From: Nitrospiraceae bacterium
GTDB taxonomy: Bacteria; Nitrospirota; Thermodesulfovibrionia; UBA6902
Direction: 5' to 3'
DNA: 34,457 bases
NCBI GenBank assembly: GCA_020356065.1
Contig: CP070632.1
Coordinates: 1,800,340 to 1,834,796, forward strand
Shown: positions 9,691-17,226 of the stretch, piece after piece
Layout of the letters: every line of letters starts with the position of its first letter
Numbering within the stretch: the first letter of the stretch is position 1
Position numbers and translations under genes: made by a program
Notes under the pieces: model-generated
Told to the model about the DNA's origin: nothing
Seen by the model: only the letters and a program-made list of their open reading frames with translations
Database searches by the model: none

Positions 9691-10020
9691 ATGAAGAAGA
9701 CAATTTGTTTAGCCGTATGTTCACTGTTCATGGTTGTCTTGATGGCAGGTGTTGTATTATCCGGTGAAGAGAGTGCAGCGGATAAGACGGCCGCAGAGCA
9801 GATGACAACTGTTTTAATTTCCGGGACAATCAATGACGCCAACCAGCTTGTGGACAACGATGGGCAGACGTTTGATGTTGCGGACAATGACGAAGGCAAG
9901 AAACTGCTTTCCCATGCAGGGCAGAAAGTCCAGGTAACCGGTACTGTCAGTGAAAGCGAAGGGAAAAAACAGATCACCGTAACAGCCTATGAAATAATGC
10001 CGGAAAAATCAGCTCATTAA
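9691..10020 (+). CDS. small exported protein with OB-fold-like domain
   Basis: A 109-aa protein with a clear signal peptide (1-24, cleavage near VLSGEE), so periplasmic. The mature part alternates short beta-strand stretches: VLISGTI, QTFDVAD, KVQVTGTV and KKQITVTAYEI. This is the pattern of small bacterial OB-fold proteins such as the YgiW/BOF-like or DUF5666-like groups, where GxKVxVxGxV is typical. No cysteines or catalytic residues are evident. It may bind a small ligand or metal, and function is unknown. ATG follows a strong AAAGGAGGA site and a terminator lies 26 bases after the stop, so it is monocistronic. Confidence 0.75.
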   Translation: MKKTICLAVCSLFMVVLMAGVVLSGEESAADKTAAEQMTTVLISGTINDANQLVDNDGQTFDVADNDEGKKLLSHAGQKVQVTGTVSESEGKKQITVTAYEIMPEKSAH

Positions 10021-10045
10021 TTAACTGAAGCATCCCGAAAAAAGG

Positions 10046-10074
10046 AGAGGGAATGAGCTCCCTCTTCTTTTTTT
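10046..10074 (+). terminator. intrinsic terminator after the OB-fold-like gene
   Basis: AGAGGGA (10046-10052) pairs with TCCCTCT (10059-10065), closing a 6-nt loop, then CTTTTTTT. It lies between two convergent genes and may serve both, though the T-run favours the plus strand. Confidence 0.82.
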
Positions 10075-10081
10075 ATACTCT

Positions 10082-11146
10082 TTAAGCCTGTATTAAAAGG
10101 TCACGAAATGCTTCAGGGTCATTCTGATACATTTTTATTGACTGTTTATACCCTAATTGTTGAATAATATCTATACCTTTTCTCAGGTGCCTGTATTTTT
10201 TGAACTCAGTTTTCGTAGCAAGATCCGATTCAATCAGGGACGCAGGCAGGTCACTCACATGTTTTTCTACCAGTGAAGGTAATAAGGTATATACGAGTCC
10301 CCCGACAATAGCCTCTTCAATGGCAACCCAGTCTTCGACAATATCTTCCATTTCAGTAACCGTTTTAACGTCGCTATTGAAAATCATGTTTTTGATTCCG
10401 GTTTCAGTATATGTTCTCAAAACTATATGGAGTGTTTCCTCAACTGGAGCAGTCAAGACAGTATAAGGATTTTTCGCATTGTTCTGCCATATTGTATGAT
10501 GATCTCTGGTTAATTCAATGGAACCATTTTTATTAATATGTACATAACTTGAATAAGAACCTATTTCATTCAGTAAAACCCGGCCGGACAGTTCTATTGC
10601 AATCTCTTTCTGGTCCCCGCTTGAAAATACATAGGTTGAGATATGTTCCTTTGCCAGGTCATGAACTATATAAGCGTTAACACCTGCTGTTTCTGATGCC
10701 TCAGGAATATTGGTTCCCAGTGTATGAATTTTTATGTATGGATTGTTAAACTCCGTAAGTCCCAAAACTTCATTGATCACATCATTACAGTAGCTTTCAA
10801 ATAATGCGATATATTCTTTTCTTGTCTCCGGTACATACAAAAGGCGGTGTGATATATGCTTCAACCTCCATTGAACTGAATCATCATCAAGATCTGCCTT
10901 GATTTTTTTTACTAACCCGGGGCGCTGATTGAAAAACTCCAGATTGGCTTTATGTAAATCATTGTCAAATGTTGTTTCAAAATCACTGAACACCGCAAAG
11001 GGCCCTTCCCTTTCTTCCAGCTTCATCAGTTCAATCAGGCGTGCATACTTTGTCGATGATTTATATGCAGGATCTATATCAGGCGCAAAAATGATTACCA
11101 TAACGAAACAAATAATGCATGTGTATATTGTCTTAGTTCTGATCAT
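10082..11146 (-). CDS. exported protein of unknown function (354 aa)
   Basis: The N-terminus (about 1-24) is a signal peptide or membrane anchor; the rest is soluble and alpha/beta in character. I do not recognise a family. One noticeable segment, PVEETLHIVLR followed by VAIEEAIVGGLVY about forty residues later, has the Glu-Glu-x-x-His and downstream Glu-Glu spacing seen in some zincin-like or inverted metal sites, but this is weak. No heme motifs or lipobox are present. It is convergent with the OB-fold-like gene and upstream of nothing obvious, so it is an orphan. The coding frame is long and uninterrupted, so it is very probably real. Confidence 0.75.
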   Translation of the reverse strand: MIRTKTIYTCIICFVMVIIFAPDIDPAYKSSTKYARLIELMKLEEREGPFAVFSDFETTFDNDLHKANLEFFNQRPGLVKKIKADLDDDSVQWRLKHISHRLLYVPETRKEYIALFESYCNDVINEVLGLTEFNNPYIKIHTLGTNIPEASETAGVNAYIVHDLAKEHISTYVFSSGDQKEIAIELSGRVLLNEIGSYSSYVHINKNGSIELTRDHHTIWQNNAKNPYTVLTAPVEETLHIVLRTYTETGIKNMIFNSDVKTVTEMEDIVEDWVAIEEAIVGGLVYTLLPSLVEKHVSDLPASLIESDLATKTEFKKYRHLRKGIDIIQQLGYKQSIKMYQNDPEAFRDLLIQA

Positions 11147-11248
11147 GCGTGTAATTAATTATTCGGCAGAATTCCCGCCTTACTTAATTGACAAATAAAG
11201 TATTTCGCGTCCAGACTTGATAGAAATTGAAATAATACAGACGAGTAA

Positions 11249-11434
11249 TGCGAATATTACAACAATCACAGATATCATGAATCGCTTAATAATGTGACAC
11301 CGAGAGACCGATATTACGGCACAGACAGTGAGATTTTGGAGAAAAGAAAGCTATCTAAACTCAAAACCATGCAAATCAGGAGAAAAATTAATAGAAGAAT
11401 GGCGATTCAAACCTTGACCGGAGGGATAAGTTAG
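11249..11434 (+). pseudogene. IS3-family transposase remnant (C-terminal end of OrfB)
   Basis: A 61-codon open stretch reads YYNNHRYHESLNNVTP, then RDRYYGTDSEILEKRKLSKL, ending with TAG at 11432-11434. The segment YNNHRYHESLNNVTP followed by a YYG..EIL.KRK tail is the characteristic C-terminal end of IS3-family DDE transposases, just past the catalytic Glu. The frame is closed upstream by TAA at 11246-11248. DNA to about 11200 gives only weak matches in other frames, so the rest of the element is gone. It abuts the 3' end of the truncated membrane-protein gene (stop at 11447). The remaining DNA from 11147 to 11248 shows nothing recognisable. Confidence 0.8.
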
Positions 11435-11446
11435 ACTAAACTGAAA

Positions 11447-11707
11447 TCACAAATCCATAGATAGGATATTTGTCCACAACCATTTGACGACATACATGTC
11501 TGAGGTTTCCGAAACAGTCTTTATGAAATAGACGATAATAAGCCCTGACAGAACGAGGACACACACCAACCCGGATAACAAAACAACTTTTCTCCTGGCT
11601 GCTGATTTTGATGCAGAGGATTGGACAATATTTTTCAGGTTCGGGGGTACTTCCCTTGTGGTCTGGGGCTGTTTTATTTTCGAGAGAAGATCAGCCAGAA
11701 GACTCAT
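11447..11707 (-). CDS. short single-pass membrane protein, probably a truncated gene
   Basis: An 86-aa product with a cytoplasmic basic N-terminus (MSLLADLLSKIKQP, then VPPNLKNIV), one transmembrane helix (about 41-63) and a short tail. This arrangement resembles the N-terminus of longer TPR-type membrane proteins that often accompany ExeA/GspA-like ATPases, and such an ATPase is encoded nearby (14276-13143). The tail after residue 66 loses the expected repeat region. The stop lies 12 bases from an IS3 relic, consistent with IS-mediated truncation. ATG at 11707 follows CAGGAA at good distance, so it may still be translated. The family link is inference. Confidence 0.5.
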   Translation of the reverse strand: MSLLADLLSKIKQPQTTREVPPNLKNIVQSSASKSAARRKVVLLSGLVCVLVLSGLIIVYFIKTVSETSDMYVVKWLWTNILSMDL

Positions 11708-11865
11708 CGTGTTCCTGTAGCAAACATATGTCTGGCAGTTCCCTGCCGATAAAATAACAGGCCTTTCATATCGCCTTCAATTATACAAGCATTAGATGCG
11801 AATAGGAAAGTCCATCCCTGTCAGCTTGCATCTTACATTACAAATCCGGTATTCTTTTCTCTGTT

Positions 11866-13077
11866 ATGACCACATTATTACCTGAAGAACAATTAAACGT
11901 TATAAAGCGCGGGACAGTAGAAATCATCCCTGAAAAAGAGCTGTTGAAGAAACTAGAACAGTCCTGTAAAACAAAAATCCCTTTAAAGATTAAAGTTGGA
12001 TTTGATCCTACTGCCCCGGACATTCACCTCGGACATACGGTGCTGCTGGAGAAAATGCGTCAGCTCCAGGACCTCGGTCATGAAATCATCCTCATTATCG
12101 GTGATCTCACCGGTATGATTGGGGACCCAACCGGGAGATCAGAGATAAGGAAACCTCTGACAAGAGATGACGTCCTTCATAATGCCGAGACATATAAGCA
12201 GCAGGTTTTTAAGATTCTTGATCAGAAGAAAACTGTTGTCAGGTTTAACAGTGAGTGGCTTGAAAAAATGACCTCCCTGGAAATCATTAAACTCCAGGCA
12301 AAACAGACCGTAGCCCGGATGCTGGAGCGGGAAGATTTCAAGCAGAGATTTAAAAACCAGAACCCTATTGGTATTCATGAATTCATGTACCCGCTTCTGC
12401 AGGGTCATGACTCTGTTGTCCTGGAATCTGACATGGAAATAGGGGGCAATGATCAGCGTTTTAATCTGCTCATGGGAAGGGAGCTGCAGCAGGATGCCGG
12501 ACAGGAGCCGCAGGTCCTTGTAATAATGCCTCTGCTTGAAGGGACGGACGGTATAAAAAAAATGTCAAAAAGCCTGGACAATTATATTGGTATTTCAGAA
12601 CCTGCAAAAGAGATATTCGGAAAGATTATGTCCATAAGTGATGGACTGATGCTGAAATACTATGAACTGCTCAGTCATATCAGTCTTGATGAGTTAAACA
12701 GGCTTAAAAAAGGTCTGAAGGACGGTACGGTGCATCCCAAAAAAGCAAAGGAAGACCTGGCCCTTGAAATCGCCGGACGGTACTGGGACAAAGATGCCGC
12801 ATTAAAGGCAAGGGAAGAGTTTGAAACCGTGTTCAGGGACAAGGGCATACCTGATGATATCCCTGTCTTTGCGGTTGATAAAGAGAAGGAGATCTGGCTG
12901 CCCAGGATCATGAAGGATGCAGGTCTTGCCAACAGTACAGGAGAAGCAATGCGGCTTATCAAGCAGGGCGGTGTATGCGTTAATAATGACAGGTGGACAG
13001 ACCCGGACAAGAAACTCATTGCCGGTCCGGAATATCTTTTAAAAGTGGGGAAGAGAAGGTTCTTAAAGCTGCAGTAA
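11866..13077 (+). CDS. tyrS: tyrosyl-tRNA synthetase (TyrZ-like)
   Basis: A 403-aa class I synthetase that attaches tyrosine to tRNA-Tyr. The HIGH-type signature is HLGH (54-57) in [12 protein letters not shown], and KMSKS is at 232-236. Tyrosine-pocket residues appear in [14 protein letters not shown] and in [15 protein letters not shown]. The latter differs from the GGSDQWGN of classic TyrS and fits the TyrZ subgroup. A C-terminal S4 RNA-binding domain spans about 343-401. There is no T-box leader: the upstream 158 bases to the divergent small membrane-protein gene show no such structure. The start is chosen by homology, as the ribosome-binding site is weak. Confidence 0.95.
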   Translation: MTTLLPEEQLNVIKRGTVEIIPEKELLKKLEQSCKTKIPLKIKVGFDPTAPDIHLGHTVLLEKMRQLQDLGHEIILIIGDLTGMIGDPTGRSEIRKPLTRDDVLHNAETYKQQVFKILDQKKTVVRFNSEWLEKMTSLEIIKLQAKQTVARMLEREDFKQRFKNQNPIGIHEFMYPLLQGHDSVVLESDMEIGGNDQRFNLLMGRELQQDAGQEPQVLVIMPLLEGTDGIKKMSKSLDNYIGISEPAKEIFGKIMSISDGLMLKYYELLSHISLDELNRLKKGLKDGTVHPKKAKEDLALEIAGRYWDKDAALKAREEFETVFRDKGIPDDIPVFAVDKEKEIWLPRIMKDAGLANSTGEAMRLIKQGGVCVNNDRWTDPDKKLIAGPEYLLKVGKRRFLKLQ

Positions 13078-13142
13078 TTTTTTCAGTTATGTCCGGATGT
13101 CTGAAATGATACATAATTGTCCGGGTGAAGTAAGATTCCACC

Positions 13143-14276
13143 TTATACGCCAAGTAAATCAAGCAGGCACGGGACAAGGCCCGATGATGCAGACTGATGA
13201 CAGTAAAACATTATACTTGCTGCTAACGTAACCAGCGAGAAACCAAGCAGAATAAGCGGGCCTTTTAATCCTTTTCGTTTGCCTTCCTGATCAAAATAAA
13301 GAGGAGCGTAACTATTCATGGGCCGTATGTCAGTATGTTCATTTACATCAGGAAGTTTTATCTCCGGCTTCTGAACCTGAGCCGGGGCTTCTTCAACAGG
13401 CACCGGACTTTCAGACAACTGCTCTTTCTGTTTAGACTTCAGAGATACAATGTAGTGAAATACATCCGTCACCATGCCGATTTTCTGTGTTGCTTCATAT
13501 ACATCATGAGCGTCAACAAACTCTTTCTTCTTATTGAAAGCTACCTGGAGGGATCTGTCACACAGTGTGTTGATCATCCGGGGAGTTCCTGATGGCTTAA
13601 AGGCAATGGATATTGCTTTCCAGCCCGTTTCCTTAAAAATGTCAGGATGGCCGCCTGCTATCTGTAGGCGGTGTGATATATATTTTTGTATGCCCTCTGT
13701 ATCCAGTGTCCCTAATATCTCCAGCGCTGCAATGCGTTGCTTGAACGGTTCCATTTCAGGCTTGTTAATCTTGTCCATTATCTCTTCCTGGCCAAGAAGC
13801 AGCATCTGGATGAGTTTGGCTGATCCTTCCTCGAGGTTGTTCAGTAAACGAATGCCATTGAAGGTATCCTCTGACATCAGGTGTGATTCATCTATTATGA
13901 TCAGGCATTTGGTGCCATCAGATACTGTCTTTAAAAGCGCCTCCCTGATATCGCGGATAACAAATGTCCTTTCCGATGAAGAAAGCTTCAGCCCGAGTTC
14001 CTGCGCCAGGTACAGAAAAAGGTCCATGCTGTTTGCGGGCGGTTCAGCAATCCATACCAGCTTAAGGGTATCAGCAAAATCAGACTTTATCATCTGGCTT
14101 AGTGTTGTCTTGCCCGAGCCGATCGTTCCGGTAACAACCATTAATCCCCTGCCGGCCTTCAGAGAGTCCGTGATATGGCTGCGCACATTGTGATAATCGC
14201 CCTGATCAAAAAAGAAGGCCGGATCAGGCACATTTTCAAAAGGCAGTCTATTCAGACCAAAATGTTTCGTATACAT
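13143..14276 (-). CDS. ExeA/GspA/MshM-like AAA+ ATPase with C-terminal membrane anchor
   Basis: A 377-aa protein. The N-terminus MYTKHFGLNRLPFENVPDP is the signature start of the ExeA/MshM group. It is followed by Walker A GTIGSGKTT (50-58), Walker B CLIIIDESH (124-132) and the arginine-rich sensor region (TPRMINTLCDR, 231-241). A Pro/Glu-rich linker leads to one transmembrane helix (339-358) and a short periplasmic tail. Relatives assist assembly of secretins, type II secretion machines or type IV pili at the cell wall. Here the peptidoglycan-binding domain found in full ExeA is missing, but an OmpA-domain protein is encoded just upstream. The start codon lies five bases after that gene's stop, so translation is likely coupled. 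Confidence 0.85.
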   Translation of the reverse strand: MYTKHFGLNRLPFENVPDPAFFFDQGDYHNVRSHITDSLKAGRGLMVVTGTIGSGKTTLSQMIKSDFADTLKLVWIAEPPANSMDLFLYLAQELGLKLSSSERTFVIRDIREALLKTVSDGTKCLIIIDESHLMSEDTFNGIRLLNNLEEGSAKLIQMLLLGQEEIMDKINKPEMEPFKQRIAALEILGTLDTEGIQKYISHRLQIAGGHPDIFKETGWKAISIAFKPSGTPRMINTLCDRSLQVAFNKKKEFVDAHDVYEATQKIGMVTDVFHYIVSLKSKQKEQLSESPVPVEEAPAQVQKPEIKLPDVNEHTDIRPMNSYAPLYFDQEGKRKGLKGPLILLGFSLVTLAASIMFYCHQSASSGLVPCLLDLLGV

Positions 14277-14281
14277 ATCCC

Positions 14282-14959
14282 TTACAGATCCTTTTTACCC
14301 GGAATAAGCTTTACCTCAACTCTCCTGTTTTTTTCCCTGCCTTCAGGCGTGTCATTTAATGCAATCGGACGGGAATCGCCGTATCCAATGACGGATATAC
14401 GTTCATCGGATATTCCATTTTCAACAAGTATGCGGGCAATCGCCTTTGCCCTGATAAAAGAGAGGTCCATATTTTCCTGGTACTGGAGCCCTCCAGAAGC
14501 TTTTATCGGCTGATTATCCGTATGACCCTCGATAACTACATGATCATCAGGAGCTGATGCAATAGATTTGACCAGTTCATTAACAGAGCCAATAAAACTA
14601 TCATTTACAACAACCTGTCCCGAACGGAACGTGCCTCCGCCAAACACTGCAATAACTTTTTCCTTCCGGTCTATGCTGTATTGCCGGGTAACGGTGACTG
14701 AATCTATTGCTTCTCCGGCAAGTTTTTTCTCTAATGCTGAAATTTCAGCCCTAAGTTTTTCAACCTCAATATTCCCTGTTGCCTGTTCTCTTAAAAACTG
14801 CTCTGATTTATCCTGTGAAGCAGGTGCCGGCTCTTGTGATTCAGGCTGCTGCCTGTCTTTATAACTGAAGTCATAACCAGGTGTCTCCAGCGCCCTTAAC
14901 GTTATGATGCCAGATAAAATAAGAAATATCACTGAAAGAACAATGATAAATAATCTCAT
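14282..14959 (-). CDS. OmpA/MotB-family peptidoglycan-binding protein with N-terminal anchor
   Basis: A 225-aa protein with one N-terminal membrane helix (about 4-24), a Pro/Gln-rich spacer, a short coiled-coil stretch (about 65-82) and a C-terminal OmpA domain (about 105-220). Domain motifs include VVIEGHTDNQPI, the conserved helix NMDLSFIRAKAIARIL, and the closing GREKNRRVEVKL, whose Asp and Arg contact diaminopimelate in peptidoglycan. It should tether an inner-membrane complex to the cell wall. It is the first gene of a two-gene unit with the ExeA-like ATPase, supplying in trans the wall-binding role that ExeA proteins often carry themselves. A small inverted repeat (14985-15000) lies in its upstream region. 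Confidence 0.87.
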   Translation of the reverse strand: MRLFIIVLSVIFLILSGIITLRALETPGYDFSYKDRQQPESQEPAPASQDKSEQFLREQATGNIEVEKLRAEISALEKKLAGEAIDSVTVTRQYSIDRKEKVIAVFGGGTFRSGQVVVNDSFIGSVNELVKSIASAPDDHVVIEGHTDNQPIKASGGLQYQENMDLSFIRAKAIARILVENGISDERISVIGYGDSRPIALNDTPEGREKNRRVEVKLIPGKKDL

Positions 14960-14984
14960 AATATACTATTCGAAATAATGTGGT

Positions 14985-15000
14985 GATACCTTTAGGTATC
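14985..15000. promoter_or_regulatory. inverted repeat upstream of the OmpA-like gene
   Basis: GATACC, TTTA, GGTATC: a perfect 6-bp stem with a 4-nt loop, 26 bases upstream of the OmpA-like start and without a T-run. It could be an operator or an RNA hairpin. The surrounding 14960-15194 shows nothing else recognisable. Confidence 0.35.
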
Positions 15001-15194
15001 GTAAAGGATTAATTGTTGTATTTCCATCAGTTCAAGAGTTTGCTTTTCCATACATCATTGGTTGACTGACTCCCCCCGTCCTGTTTATGTTTAAAGGCTT
15101 CAGTGTTCCCATGTATGCATGTTCCACTTTTGTACAATTGCCATCATTAATCGACTGAAGTATTATTTCGAACGACCGGGATGGAACCAGTATT

Positions 15195-16622
15195 TCATTT
15201 GCGGCCGAAGTCATCATCATAACGCACAATGTCATCTTCTTCCAGATAATGACCCATCTGCACTTCAATGATATGAAGAGGTATCCTGCCGGGGTTTTCG
15301 AGGCGGTGGCGGTTTGCCTTGGGTACAAAGGTTGACTCGTTTTCCTTCAGTATAATAACCTGGTCACCATTGGTAATTTTAGCTGTACCCTGGGCAACGA
15401 TCCAGTGTTCACTCCGGTGATAATGCATCTGCAGAGAGAGTTTTGCCCCTGGATACACTACGATCCTCTTGATCTTGCTCATGCTGCTTTCTTCAAGAAT
15501 GGTGTATGTACCCCACGGACGGTATACCGTCAAGTGTGATTTATATTCTTTTCTCCCCTGCTTTTTAAGGTCCTGTACAATAGCTTTTACATTTTTGCTC
15601 TTCTCAAGATCTGAAACAAACACCGTGTCAGGAGTTTCTACAATAACGATATTTTCAAGATCATTGGCAACGACAAGTCTGTTATCACCACGAATAAAAC
15701 ATCCCCTGGTATTCTGAAGGATGACATCACCTTCCGTAACATTATCGTCTTCCTCTTTTGGAAGAAAATCATAAAGGGACTTCCATGATCCAATGTCGCT
15801 CCATCCGAAATCAACCGGGAGAACAACGCCCCTTTTTGTGTGCTCCATGATTGCATAGTCAATGGATTTATCAGGCAGTTTCTCATAGTTTTTCAGGGTC
15901 ACGTTGTTTTTCGAGACCATGTTCTGCATGCTCTTAAGCATGGCAGGTTCATGCGTTCTGTATTCCCTGAGTATGATGGACGCCTTAAATGCAAACATGC
16001 CGCTGTTCCAGAAAAAGTTGCCGGCCCTGAGATATGTTTCCGCAGTCTTCTCGTCCGGTTTTTCTATAAACCTTTTGATTGTTCGGGCACCGCCTTTTAT
16101 TTTTTTTGCTCCTTCGATATATCCATAGCCTGTCTCCGGATAATCAGGTTTTACACCAAATGTGACAATGTACTCTGCATTGGCAAGGGTAATGGTTGTC
16201 TTCAGGTTTTTCTGAAACTTCTCAACATCGCTTATGACATGGTCAGAAGGGAAGATTAAAATTATTACATCTTTTTCTTTTTTAAGAATCTCAAGAACCG
16301 CCAGTAATATGGCAGGCGCAGTGTTCCGGCCGCATGGTTCGCTGATCACCTTGTCATCCGACGATATATGCAGTGCCTCGAGGTGACGGCCTATCTCAAA
16401 AAAGTGGTCTTCTCCGCAGACGATCCTCACATCATCAGGCCGCAGAACAGGAGACAGCCTTTTAATCGTGTTCTGAATTAATGAGTCGTCTCCGACAAGA
16501 TTGACCAGCTGTTTCGGGAACAGCTCACGTGAGATGGGCCAAAGCCTGGATCCGGATCCTCCTGCAAGGAGTACAGGATAAACAGGCAGTTCCTTTTTTA
16601 CGGTACGTTTTTTAACAGGCAT
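15195..16622 (-). CDS. manC: bifunctional mannose-1-phosphate guanylyltransferase / mannose-6-phosphate isomerase
   Basis: A 475-aa type II (ManC/AlgA/CpsB) enzyme. The N-terminal nucleotidyltransferase half has the signature GGSGSRLWPISRELFPKQL (21-39), FIEKPD for the sugar pocket and FGWSDIGSW. The C-terminal cupin half (about 368-475) is the type II phosphomannose isomerase domain with RPWGTY, the metal-binding HYHRSEHW (400-407) and EVQMG. Together they convert fructose-6-P to mannose-6-P and mannose-1-P plus GTP to GDP-mannose (a separate phosphomannomutase is needed). GDP-mannose feeds O-antigen, capsule or exopolysaccharide. No glycosyltransferase genes are adjacent. Length is normal and both active sites look intact. 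Confidence 0.95.
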   Translation of the reverse strand: MPVKKRTVKKELPVYPVLLAGGSGSRLWPISRELFPKQLVNLVGDDSLIQNTIKRLSPVLRPDDVRIVCGEDHFFEIGRHLEALHISSDDKVISEPCGRNTAPAILLAVLEILKKEKDVIILIFPSDHVISDVEKFQKNLKTTITLANAEYIVTFGVKPDYPETGYGYIEGAKKIKGGARTIKRFIEKPDEKTAETYLRAGNFFWNSGMFAFKASIILREYRTHEPAMLKSMQNMVSKNNVTLKNYEKLPDKSIDYAIMEHTKRGVVLPVDFGWSDIGSWKSLYDFLPKEEDDNVTEGDVILQNTRGCFIRGDNRLVVANDLENIVIVETPDTVFVSDLEKSKNVKAIVQDLKKQGRKEYKSHLTVYRPWGTYTILEESSMSKIKRIVVYPGAKLSLQMHYHRSEHWIVAQGTAKITNGDQVIILKENESTFVPKANRHRLENPGRIPLHIIEVQMGHYLEEDDIVRYDDDFGRK

Positions 16623-16822
16623 AGGGTCTATTCAATATGTGATCTATCTGTCATTATAATGGTTTATAAAATACCAGGTCAATTATGTCTACGGTTTAAC
16701 TCATACATGTCTTGAGCAAAACGGATATGCAGTGAAGATAGTTTTCCAGTACCCGTTTTAATCGAGAACGCAACATGAGAAAAATGCAGGATTAGAGGCT
16801 GAAGGAAACCATGTACACGTAT

Positions 16823-17131
16823 TTAATGCTGAATATCTTTCCAGCAGTCTTCATTCTCAATATTAGTTAACACGATCTGGTACATGTCCCTCTCAGCTGA
16901 GTTTCCGTCGTGGCTCAGGTTTTCTAAAATGTCCCGGGGCAGGTCTATCATGCACATTTTATTCTTCTTTATAAGCTGGAACCTGTACGACCGTGAACTG
17001 AAGAAATAGAATATACGGTAAATTATGATTGTATTGTCTATCTCTTTTATCTTCCGGGCAAGAATATGATAGGAAGGCACATCTTTTTCCTCAACAACCG
17101 GATCATCAGGATCATTTACAAGTTCATCCAT
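16823..17131 (-). CDS. small hypothetical protein (102 aa)
   Basis: I choose the ATG ending at 17131 because GGAGGTG lies six bases before it; an ATG 36 bases upstream has no such site. The product begins MDELVNDPDDPVVEEKDVP, is acidic at first and then mixed, with no signal peptide. The segment IYRIFYFFSSRSYRFQLIKKNKMCMIDLP looks like paired beta strands, and the last third is helical. It resembles small regulators or antitoxin-like proteins only in size, so function is unknown. It lies between gyrA and manC on the same strand; 16623-16822 upstream of manC holds nothing I recognise. Confidence 0.7.
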   Translation of the reverse strand: MDELVNDPDDPVVEEKDVPSYHILARKIKEIDNTIIIYRIFYFFSSRSYRFQLIKKNKMCMIDLPRDILENLSHDGNSAERDMYQIVLTNIENEDCWKDIQH

Positions 17132-17226
17132 AACACCTCCACCCATGAATAGTGAGACGTCATACACCGATATAAACGCCTGAACATTGTTTTCACACTG
17201 TTTATGTACAGTATACCCTATCTTCG

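Noticed and set aside
9479-9724. 81-codon minus-strand frame
   Set aside because: It overlaps the strong start of the exported OB-fold-like protein, lacks a ribosome-binding site and sits in AT-rich DNA.
11708-11865. T-box riboswitch ahead of tyrS (and likewise ahead of serS)
   Set aside because: The leaders are short, with no T-box consensus and no terminator/antiterminator pair.
13534-14193. Long plus-strand open frame (219 codons) opposite the ExeA-like ATPase
   Set aside because: It lies wholly antisense to a protein with clear Walker motifs and has no ribosome-binding site or recognisable product.
15032-15328. 98-codon minus-strand frame overlapping the end of manC
   Set aside because: Its first half is out-of-frame manC, and the rest has no start signal or recognisable motif.
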